DNA from: Psettodes erumei | Taxonomy: Eukaryota; Chordata; Actinopteri; Pleuronectiformes; Psettodidae | Direction: 5' to 3' | Length of the DNA: 64,000 nucleotides | Assembly: GCA_016785225.1 (NCBI GenBank) | Contig: JAFBJZ010000957.1 | Location: 226,501-290,500 of the forward strand | Shown here: in pieces, positions 49,901 to 61,900 of the stretch | Position numbering within the stretch: position 1 is the first letter of the stretch | How the letters are laid out: every line of letters starts with the position of its first letter | Notes under the pieces: generated by a model | Databases searched by the model: none | What the model was told of the DNA's origin: nothing | The model's input: only the letters and a program-made list of their open reading frames with translations | Made by a program: the position numbers and the translations under genes

Positions 49901-52900
49901 ATGTAACAACAGTGAAAAACATGGATTTCACAGTAAAACATCTAAATGAGAATGAGGAGTACATTTTCCATGTAATGGCTGTCAACCTGTCAGGTAGAAG
50001 TGCTCCACGTGAGAGCAAACCCATTGTTGTTAAAGATTCTACTTCCCTGCCTGAGTTTGACTTGCGTGGTGTGTGTCAGAAGACTGTTATTGCCAAAGCA
50101 GGAGATGACATTAAGGTTGAAATCCCAGTTATGGGACGTCCTAGACCAACTATCTCTTGGCAGAAGGATGGTGCAGCCCTGAAAGTCACACAAAGAACCA
50201 ATGTGGAAACTACTGCTGCTACTGTTATCCTCAGCATCAATGAATGCAACAGAACCGACAGTGGTGTATACACCATGACAGGAAAGAACATTGTTGGATC
50301 TGTGACAGATAACATCATTGTCAAAGTACATGATGTACCTGGGCCACCCAAGGGACCAGTCAAGATTGTGGAGATATCTCGTACCTATTGTGTCTTTGCA
50401 TGGGAAGCTCCTGAGAATGATGGAGGTGTTCCAATCAATAATTATGTGGTTGAGATCAGAAACACCACTTCCCAGACATGGACCGAGCTGTCCTCCAGTA
50501 TCATTCGTACCATGTTCAAAGCCATTCGGTTATCGACTGGCTCAGAATACCAGTTCAGAGTAAAGGCTAAGAACAGATATGGTGCTGGACCTCCCATCAC
50601 CTCAGAAGCAGTTGTGGCTGCCTATCCATTTAAAGTCCCTGGACCTCCTGGTACTCCTAATGTTGTTGCATTCACCAAGGACTCTATAACCATTGGCTGG
50701 AATGAGCCTGTGTCTGATGGTGGCAATGAAGTCATTGGTTATCATGTTGAAAGGAAAGAAAGAAGCAGCATTATGTGGCATAAGATCAGCAAGGGTCTAG
50801 TGAAAGGAAACATTTTCAAATCCACTGGGCTTGAAGATGGAGTTGCCTATGAATTCCGTGTCATGGCTGAAAACATGGCTGGAATTGGTAAGCCCAGCAA
50901 AGCCTCAGAAGCAATACTGGCTTTGGACCCTGTAGACCCACCAGGCCAGCCTGTGCCAATATTTGTTAACAAGAATGTAATCACTATTCAGTGGACAAAG
51001 CCTGAGTATGATGGTGGATTCAAAATCACTGGCTACATAGTAGAGAAGAAAGAACTACCTACTGGCCGCTGGATGAGAGCCAACTTCACCAACATCATTG
51101 AGACAGCATTCACTGTTAGTGGACTGACTCAAGATGCCTCCTATGAGTTCCGTGTCATAGCCAGAAACTCAGCAGGTGCAGTAAGTATGCCCTCTGAGCC
51201 CTCAGACCCAATAATCTGCAAAGATGACATTATAGAGCCACGCATTATGGTTGATGCCATCTTTAAGGATGTTGTTCTACTGAAGGCGGGAGAGTCCTTC
51301 AAGCTTGACGCTGACATTGCTGGTCAACCAACCCCATCTATGGTTTGGACCAAGAATGGAAAGGAGGTTGAGAACACAATGAAACTGGAGGTTAGGTTCA
51401 CTGAATTGACAACCATTCTGACCAACAAAGACTCTATCAGATCAGATGGAGGAGAGTTTGTTTTGACTGCCACTAATGTTGGTGGATTTGCTAAGCACAT
51501 ATTTAATGTTAAAGTGCTTGACAGACCTGGTCCACCAGTTGGACCACTTAAGGTGTCTGATATAACAGCTGAAAACTGTGTACTGACCTGGGCTCCACCT
51601 GCAGATGATGGCGGGGCCAAGATTGAAGGATATGTGGTTGAGAAGCGTGAGTCAAGCAGACTGGTTTGGACTAATGTGGCTTTAGACCTGCAAGTTACAC
51701 AATATAAAGTGACCAAGTTGCTCAAAGGAAATGAATACATCTTCAGAGTTATGGCAGTAAACAAATATGGACTTGGTGAGTCTCTTGAGTCAGAACCCAC
51801 TATTGCAGATAACCCATATGTTGTTCCAGATCATCCAGAGAATCCTGAGGTGACAGCTATCACTAAAGATTCAATGGTTGTTATGTGGCAAGCACCTAAG
51901 AGTGATGGTGGAACTCCCATCACCAACTACAATATTGAAAGGAAAGACAGAATAGGACTTCGCTGGGTGAAATGCAACAAAAGGAAAGTCAAAGATCTTC
52001 AGTTCAGGGCAACAGGTCTCATTGTTGGACATGAATATGAATTCAGAATAATTGCTGAGAATGCTGCTGGAGTGAGTGCACCAAGCGTCTGTAGTCCATT
52101 CTACAAAGCAACAGATGGACTGTTCAAGCCAGGTGCTCCATGCAACCCCAGAATCTTGGACACAACCAAGTCCTCAATTACTGTCGCCTGGAACAAACCT
52201 GTATATGATGGTGGTTCGGACATCACTGGCTACATTGTAGAGACTTGCATTCCATCTGAAAAGGCGGAGGAGGAGGAATGGACCATTGTAACACCCAAAG
52301 AAGGTCTCCTTGCCACCTCATTCACCATTATTAACCTGAAGGAGAACCAGGAGTACAAGATCAACATCTCCGCTGTCAACAGCGAAGGAATTGGAGATGC
52401 AGCATCTATACCTGACATTGTCAAGGCTGAGGATAGGCTCCTTGCACCTGAGATTGTTTTGGATGCTGAGCTTCGCAAGGTCGTTAGTCTTAGAGCTTGC
52501 TGCACACTTAGACTGTTTGTGCCTATAAGAGGCAGACCGGTTCCCCAGGCTAAATGGACCAAAGGAGAGGGTGAACCTGTTGAGAGAGCAACAATTGACA
52601 GCACCACATCATACACATCACTTGTAATTGAAAATGTCAACAGATTTGACAGTGGAAAGTATAATCTTACAGTTGAAAACAGCTCTGGCTCAAAGACGGT
52701 TACAGTCCAAGTCAGGGTACTTGACACACCAAGTGCACCACAGAATCTGAAGATTACTGCTGTAACAAATGAAGCTGTCACTCTGACTTGGGACCCACCA
52801 GTGAATGATGGAGGAGTTAAGATCAAGAACTATGTTGTAGAAAAACGTGAGTCCACAAGGAAAGCATATGCCACAGTCAATGCTCTCTGCCATCATACCA

Positions 52901-55900
52901 CCTTCACAGTCAGCCAGCTCCTGGAAGGATGCAACTATTACTTCCGAGTTCTGGCTGAGAATGAATATGGCATTGGTTTGCCCATTGAGACTGGTGAATC
53001 AGTTAAAGTATCTGAGAAACCACAGCCACCTGGCAAAATCACTCTGAAGGATGTTACCAGAAACAGTGTCACTCTCTCCTGGGAAAAGCCAGCACATGAT
53101 GGTGGAAGCAGAGTTGGCTGTTATGTCGTTGAGATCCAGCCTAAGGGTGTTGATAAATGGACCCAGGCTGTAATTGTAAAGGAAACTGAAGCTACAATTA
53201 GTGGACTTAATGCAGGTGAAGAATACATGTTCCGTGTAGCAGCAAGAAATGAGAAGGGAACAAGTGACCCACGTCAAATTGGTGTGCCTGTGATTGTAAA
53301 AGATCTTGTGATTGCACCTGTTGCCAAAATGTTGTTCAACACATTCAGTGTGCTGGCAGGAGAAGACCTGACAGTGGATGTTCCATTTGTTGCACGTCCC
53401 AAAGCGGCTGTCTCTTGGGTAAAGGATGGTCAGCCCATGAAGAGAACTACCAGAGTAAACTTTGATTCAACAGACACAATGCTTAACCTCAACATAAAAG
53501 AGGCTACTAAAGATGATGTTGGACATTATGTTATTACTCTTAGTAATACAGCAGGAGAGACAACTGCAGACATTGGCATTGTTGTTCTTGACAAACCTGG
53601 CCAGCCAGGTGGTCCAGTTAAGGTGGAGGAAGTCACATCTGACAGTGTTACCATCTCTTGGAACCCACCAGAGTATGATGGTGGGTGCACCATCAAAAAC
53701 TACATTGTGGAAAAGAGAGACACATCCACAACTAACTGGATGGTTGTATCTCATAACCTTGCAAGGACCAAAATCAAGGCAGGAAGATTGAAGACCGGCT
53801 CTGAATATCAGTTTAGAATCACAGCAGAAAACAGATATGGAAAAGGCCCAACTCTTTTATCAGAGTGTATTGAGGCTCAGTACCCATACAAGCTCCCAGG
53901 ACCCCCCGGAACACCATCCATTGCAGCTTGTACCAAGGATTGTATGGTGGTGGCCTGGAATGAACCTGTGAATGATGGTGGAAGCACGATCTTGGGCTAC
54001 CATCTTGAGCGTAAAGAAAGAAACAGCATCATGTGGGTCAAACTTAACAAGTCTCTTATTACTGACCAAACATTCAAGACCACTGGTTTGGAACCAGGAA
54101 TGGAGTATGAATACAGAGTTTATGCTGAAAACATTGTGGGAATAGGCAAAGTGAGTAAAGTGTCTGAAGGTCATGTTGCAAGAGATCCCTGTGATCCTCC
54201 GGGCACCCCAGAGGCAACAAAGATCACTAAGGACTCTGTGACTATTGCTTGGACCAAACCTGAGTATGATGGTGGTGCAAAGGTTACAGGTTATATTGTG
54301 GAAAAGAAGGAGCTTCCTGAAGGTCGTTGGCAGAAGGCTAACTTTACTAACATCATTGAGACTGAATATGTCGCAACTGGACTTGTACAGGACAATCAAT
54401 ATGAGTTCCGCGTCATTGCCAGAAATGCTGCTGGTGTTTTCAGTCTGCCCTCTTACAGCACTGGTCCTATTACTGCCAGAGACGAGATTGAACCACCACG
54501 CATCAGCATTGACCCAGAGTACACACAAACCATTGTGGTGAATGCTGGAGACAACTTTAAGATTGATGCAGATGTTCATGGCAAACCATTGCCCTCTATC
54601 CACTGGATGAAGGGAGAGCAGGAACTGGGCAACACTATTCATAGAGAAATTAAGAACACACCCACCAAAGCATATATATCTGTCAAGGAAGCTAAACTTT
54701 CTGATGGAGGCCAGTACACTCTGCTGTTGAAAAATCCAGGAGGTGAAAAGGCTGTACAGGTCAATGTGGTTGTTCTAGATAAACCCGGAGAACCGCAAGG
54801 ACCTCTTGTTGTTACAGGAATAACAAAAGACCGATGCTGCCTTTCATGGAAACCACCGATACAAGATGGTGGCAGCAAGATCTCTCACTACACTGTGGAG
54901 AGGAGAGAGACAAGCAGACTGGTCTGGACTGTTGTTGATTCAAAAGTAGAGAATACTTGTCTCAAGGTAAATAAGCTCCTGGAAGGAAATGAGTACATCT
55001 TCAGAGTCCATGCTGTCAACAAGTTTGGAATAGGTGCACCACTTGAGTCTGCTGCTGTCATAATCAAAGATCCATATGTGACCCCTGGGTCACCCAAGAG
55101 CTTAGAAGTTTCAGATGTTAAAAAAGATTCAATGGTGCTCACCTGGGAGGCTCCCACTGAAAATGGAGGCAGTCCAATCACTGGATACATAATTGAAAAA
55201 CATGACAAAGAGGGCGTGAGATGGACAAGATGTAACAGACAAACTGTCACTGACTGCACTTTCAAAGTCACTGGACTCCTTGAAAGCCATAGTTATGAAT
55301 TCAGAGTTGCTGCTGAGAATGCTGTTGGTGTTGGTCAGCCAAGTTCCCCAACTGTGTTCTACAAAGCTCTTGATCCCATCTTCAAGCCTGGCCCACCACA
55401 CAATCCAAGAGTTACAGACACTACTAAATCTTCTGTATTCCTGTCATGGGGCAAACCTGTTAGTGATGGTGGCTGCGAGATTCAGGGATACATTGTTGAA
55501 TGCTGTACTACCTCAGTGCCATCTGAGGCCCCTGCAACAGATGCGCCTGCTGAAGAGTGGATAATGTGCACACCACCAACAGGTGTCAAGAAGACCAAGT
55601 TTGAAGTTGCAAACCTGAAGGAAAACCAGGCATACAAATTTAGAGTGTGTGCTATCAACAAAGTTGGAGTTGGTGAGCATGCTGATGTCTCTGGAGCTGT
55701 TGTTGCCCAGGACAGGGCAGAAGAACCAGACCTTGACATTGACCCAGATCTGAGAAAGATTGTGACCATTAAGGCTGGAGCTTCCCTTCGGCTGTTTATC
55801 CCCATCAAAGGAAGGCCCGTTCCTACCATCAAGTGGGACAAAGATGAAGCGGCCCTCAAAGAGACTGCTCAAGTTGAGGTGACCAGCAGTTTTACATCCC

Positions 55901-58900
55901 TTGTAATTGATAAAATGAGCAGAAATGACAGTGGAAAATACACAGTCACTGCAGAAAACTCCAGTGGAACCAAATCAGCATTTGTTGTTGTCCGTGTTCT
56001 TGACACACCTAGTGCTCCTGTTAACCTGAATGTGAAAGAAATTACAAACCAGTCAGTGACACTGGCATGGGAAGCACCTCTGTTGGATGGTGGGTCCAAG
56101 ATCAAGAACTACATTGTTGAAAAGAGAGAGAGCACACGCAAAACATATGCAGCTGTTGTGACAAATTGCCATGCTCTTTCATGGAAGATTGAGCCACTCC
56201 AAGAGGGTTGTAGTTACTACTTCCGGGTCCTTGCTGAGAATGCACATGGTGTAGGCTTACCTGCAGCAACTGTCGACCCTCTTAAGGTATCAGAGGTGCC
56301 CCAGTCTCCAAAGAACTTGGTTGTTACAGACCAGACCAAAACAAGTATCTCTTTAGCCTGGGAGAGGCCTGAGTATGATGGTGGTAGCAGAGTAATGCAG
56401 TACCTGCTTGAGGTGCGGCTTAAGGGCCAAGAGAAGTGGTCTGGTGTTAACACTTTCAAGACAATGGAGGCTACTGTTTCCAATCTGAACCCAGGAGAGG
56501 AGTATTTGTTCAGAGTGACAGCAATCAATGATAAGGGAAAGAGTGACCCCAAAGTCCTTGCTGGTCCAGTTATGACCAAGGACTTAGTCTTTGAACCTGA
56601 TGTCCGACCAGCATTCAGCAGCTACAGTGTCCATGTGGGCAAAGACTTGAAGGTTGACATTCCCATCTTTGGACGTCCTAAACCAACAGTCACGTGGACT
56701 AAAGATGGAGCTCTTTTGAAGTTCACCACCAGAGTCAACATTCTCAATACACCAGCACATACAACACTCAGCATTAAGGAGGCAGCAGGTGAAGATGGTG
56801 GAATGTACAGTATAAATGTTGCTAACTCAGCTGGAAAGAAGGACACAGCCGTTGAAATAATTGTACTTGACAAACCTGGCCCTCCATCCGGCCCTGTGAG
56901 GTTTGATGAAATCACAACACAAAGCGTAACAATTTCTTGGGACCCACCAAAACACAATGGTGGCTGCCAGATTTCAAACTACATTGTGCAAAAGAGAGAT
57001 ACTACCACAACAACATGGGAAAATGTCAGTATCAGCTGTGCCAGAACCACAATCAAAGTACCAAGACTGAAGACAGGAGCAGAGTATCAATTCAGGATCA
57101 TTGCTCAGAACCGCTATGGCAAGAGTCATGGCCTGGATTCATCTGCTGTGGTTGCTCAGTACCCATATAGAGAGCCAGGCCCCCCAGGCACTCCTTTCAT
57201 CTCTTCTCTCTCAAGGGACCATCAGATTGTGGAGTGGCATGAGCCTGTCACAGACGGAGGTAGCCCTGTTCTTGGCTACCATCTTGAAAGGAAAGAGAGG
57301 AATAGTATTCTTTGGGTCAAGATCAACAAGACACTTATTCATGAGCCTACTTTCAAGAGTCACCCATTGGAGGAGGGTATTGAATACGAATACAGGGTTT
57401 ATGCTGAAAATATTGTCGGCATTGGCAGGTGCAGTAAGGTCTCAGAAGGCTGCATTGCCCGTGACCCATGTGATCCTCCTGGCATGCCAGAGGCCATCCA
57501 TGTGAGCAAAGATACCATTGTCATACAGTGGACTAAACCTGAGTATGATGGTGGTAGTAACATAACTGGCTATACTGTGGAGAAACGTGATCTCCCAGAT
57601 GGCAGGTGGGTAAGGGCAAACTTCACTAATGTGATTGAGACCCAGTTTACTGTGACTGGACTGACTGAAAATGCACAGTATGACTTCAGAGTCATTGCTA
57701 AAAATGCTGTCGGCACCATCAGTAAGCCATCCTACAACAGTGGACCAATCACTGCAAGTGATAAGATGGAGGCTCCGAAATTCTCCATTGACCCCGCATT
57801 CAGCAAGACCATTATCATCAATGCTGGAGAGACATTAAAGCTTGATGCCGATGTCCATGGAAAGCCATTGCCTATAATGCAGTGGTTCAAGGATGAAAAA
57901 CCAATTGAGAATACACTCAGACTAGAGATCAAAAACACAGATAACCATGCAATGATTGTCATTAAGGACTGTGTCAGAATCGATGGGGGAATTTACATGC
58001 TGCAGCTCAAAAATGAAGCTGGCAGTGAAAGTGTGCCATTTAAGGTTGTAGTCCTGGACAGGCCTTGTCCATGTGAGGGACCCCTCCGCATCACTGGAGT
58101 AGCTGAAGATAGATGCACACTGTCATGGCGTGCCCCTCTACATGATGGAGGCAGTCCTATTACTCATTACAACATTGAGAGAAGGGAGACCAGCCGTCTA
58201 GCCTGGACTGTTGTTTCCAACAGCTGTGAAACCACATGCTACAAAGTCACCAAATTACTGGAAGGTAACGAGTATATGTTCCGTGTCATGGCAGTTAACA
58301 GTTATGGTGTCAGTGAGCCACTGGGGTCTGGTGGAGTGATTATGAAGACGCCATTTGTTCCTCCTGGTCCACCTCACATTGAGGATGTATCAAACATTGC
58401 CCATGATGGCATGACAATCACTTGGTCTGCCCCTGAGGCTGATGGTGGCAGTGAGATTACCAGTTACATAATTGAAAAGAAGGACAGAACTGGAATCAAA
58501 TGGACCAGATGCAATAGGCAGAGGGTCACTGACCTCTCTTTTAGAGTTACAAGCCTAACCACTGACCATGAGTATGAGTTCAGAGTGACTGCTGAGAATG
58601 TAGTTGGAGCGGGAGAGCCAAGTCTTCCCAGTGCATACTATAAGGCCTGTGATCCCAAGTACAAACCTGGTGCCCCAGCATATTTACATGTGGTTGACTC
58701 CTCAAAGACTTCTATCACAGTGTCATGGGGTAAGCCTCTGTCTGATGGCGGCAGTGCCATTCAGGGATACATTGTTGAAGTCTGCAAGGCTGAGCAGGAG
58801 GAATGGACCATGGTTACTCCCCCAACTGGCCTGCGTGTGAACAAATATGAAATTACCAAACTTTCCGAGGGCCAGGAGTATAAGATTCAGGTGTGTGCTC

Positions 58901-61900
58901 TGAACAAACTTGGAGTTGGTGAGCCAGCAGCTCTCTCTGGAACAGCTAAGCCAGAGGAAAGGGTGGACCCACCACAGATTCACCTTGACTCTGAACTGAG
59001 GAAGGGCATTGTTGTGAAAGCAGGTGGATCTGTTAGAATCCATATTCCATTTAAGGGCAGGCCAGTACCTGCCATTAATTGGACTAAGGATGAGCAAGAT
59101 CTAGGTGAAAAGGCAATGGTTGAGAAGGCTCCCAATTTCACACAGCTGTCCATTGACTCATGTGACAGGAGTGATTCAGGAAAATACACCCTCAGCCTGA
59201 CCAACAGCAGTGGCTCTGTGTCTGAGTTTGTTGCCGTTAAAGTCCTGGATACACCTGGAGCCCCACAGAGTCTTTTGGTTAAGGATGTCAAAAAGGACTC
59301 TGTCACGCTTGTATGGGATGCCCCATTGATTGATGGAGGCTCCAAAATCAAGAACTATGTCATTGATAAGCGTGAATCAACCAGAAAGGCATATGCAAAT
59401 GTGTCCACTAAATGCACCAAAACAACGTTCAAAGTTGAAAACCTGATTGAAGGTGCTATGTACTACTTCAGGGTCATGGCTGAGAATGACTATGGGGTTG
59501 GCCAAGCTGTTGAAACAAAGATGGCCTCCAAGGCATCTGAAGTACCACTACCTGTTGGAAAAGTCTTTCTCACTGATGTCACCAAGGTCAGTGCCTCACT
59601 GGCCTGGGAAAAACCTGAGCATGATGGAGGCAGTAGAATTGGTGGCTACCTAATTGAGATGCAACCTAAGGGTGTAGATAAATGGGGGGTTGCAGCAAAT
59701 ACAAAGACATGTGAGGGCACTGTCACAGGACTAACAGCTGGAACAGAATACTTATTCCGTATCATTGCTTACAATGAGAAAGGAAAGAGTGAGCCAAAGG
59801 CACTTGCTGCACCCGTTATTGCCAGTGATATGACCATGGAGCCAAGCATTAAGATGCAATTCAACACATACAGTGTATTAGCTGGAAAAGATCTTAAGTT
59901 GGAGTTCCCTGTGCTTGGCAGGCCTAAACCTAAAGTTACCTGGGACAAAGATGGTCAGCCCTTAAAGGTAACATCCAGAGTCAATGTGGTAAACACTGCA
60001 GCAACAACTGCAATTCAAATCACAGAGGCATGCAAAGAAGACTTTGGTAAATACTCCATTACAGCAACCAATACAGCTGGCACCATCACTGAGGATATCG
60101 CTGTTGTCATCCTTGACAAACCTGGTCCACCAACAGGTCCAGTCAAGGTTGTTGAAGTGAGCAACACCTTTGTCCATCTTGCTTGGGAGCCCCCAGAGTA
60201 CACTGGTGGATGCCAGGTGAAGAACTATATAGTGGAGAAGAGAGACACAACCACAACAACATGGCAATCAGTCACCACACAGCTTGCAAGAACAGCTTTC
60301 AAAGTCAGCAAGCTAAAGACCGGTGCAGAATACCAATTCCGAATTATAGCTGAAAACAGATATGGAAAGGGCCTGCCTCTGGACTCCAAGGCCATTGTTG
60401 TACAATATCCATTCAGACCACCAGGGCCTCCAGGAACACCGCGTGTAAAATCTGCAACAAAGGAAATCATGATCATTGAATGGAATGAACCAGTTGTTGA
60501 TGGTGGCAGTGCCATTATTGGTTACCATCTTGAAAGCAAGGAGAGAAACAGCATTCTGTGGAACAAACTGAACAAGATTCTCATCACTGATACTCAGTTC
60601 AAGATCTGCAATCTTGAGGAGGGTATTGGATATGAATTTAGAGTTTATGCAGAAAATATTGTTGGCATTGGTAGATGCAGTAAAGTGTCTGAATCATTTG
60701 TTGCACGTGACCCATGTGATCCTCCTGGTGCTCCCGAAGCTGTATCCATTTCTAAGAATCTAATCAAGATTCAGTGGACCAAACCTCAATATGATGGTGG
60801 CAGCAAAGTGAATGGATATATTGTGGAAAGGAAAGATCTTTCCTCCCCTGAAAAGCGCTGGGTCAGAGCTAATTTCACTAATATAATTGAGACAGAGTAT
60901 ACTGTCACTGGTCTGACAGAGAATGAGCAATACGAATTCAGAGTTATTGCAAGAAATGCAGCTGGAGTCTTCAGCGAGCCATCTGACAGCTCTGGACCTA
61001 TTACTGCTACTGATGAAATTGAACCACCAAGAGCCTCAATGGACCCCAAATACAAGGATGTCATTGTTGTTAATGCTGGAGAAAACTTAGTTCTTGATGC
61101 AGACATTTATGGAAAACCAATTCCTGATGTCGTCTGGCTAAAAGAGGGCAAGGAAATGGACAAAGCCCTTCGCATTGAAGTGAAAACTACACAGAAGCGT
61201 GCAGCTATAACCATTAAGGATGTAACCAAGCTTGACAGTGGCCATTATGACCTTGTCCTCAAAAATCTGGGTGGTACAAAAACCTTCCCCATCACTGTCA
61301 AAGTTCTAGATAAACCAGGTCCACCCACTGGACCCATGAAAGCAACAGGAGTTATGGCTGACAGGTGCATCGTTGCCTGGTCTGAGCCAACTCTGGATGG
61401 TGGGGCAAGTATCACTCACTATGTCTTGGAGAAGAGAGAGACTAGCAGGTTGTCCTGGACAGTGGCTGCATCAGATATCAAAGGTCTGTACCATAAACTA
61501 ACAAGTTTACTCCCTGGAGATGAATACATTTTCAGAGTCAGGGCAGTGAACAAATATGGTATTGGTGATTATCTGGAGAGTGAACCCATCATTGCACGCA
61601 ATCCATACAAGCCACCTAGTGCTCCTGGAACTCCAGAAGCCAGTCAGATCACAAAGGACTCTATGGTTCTGTCATGGTCCATCCCAGAACACACTGGAGG
61701 CGCTGACATTGAAGGCTACCACCTTGAAAAACGTGACAAAGATAGTGTTAGGTGGACAAAATGCAACAGACAAAAGCTGACAGACACCCATTTCAAAGTC
61801 ACAGGTCTGATGACAGATCACTTCTATGAGTACCGTGTTGCTGCTGAGAATGAGGTGGGAATTGGAGACCTCAGTGAATTGTCCCTGTTCTACAGAGCAT

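Noticed and set aside
53860..54642. 260-codon minus-strand open frame in the giant exon
   Set aside because: A shadow of the titin frame. Similar antisense frames recur at equivalent places in the repeats.
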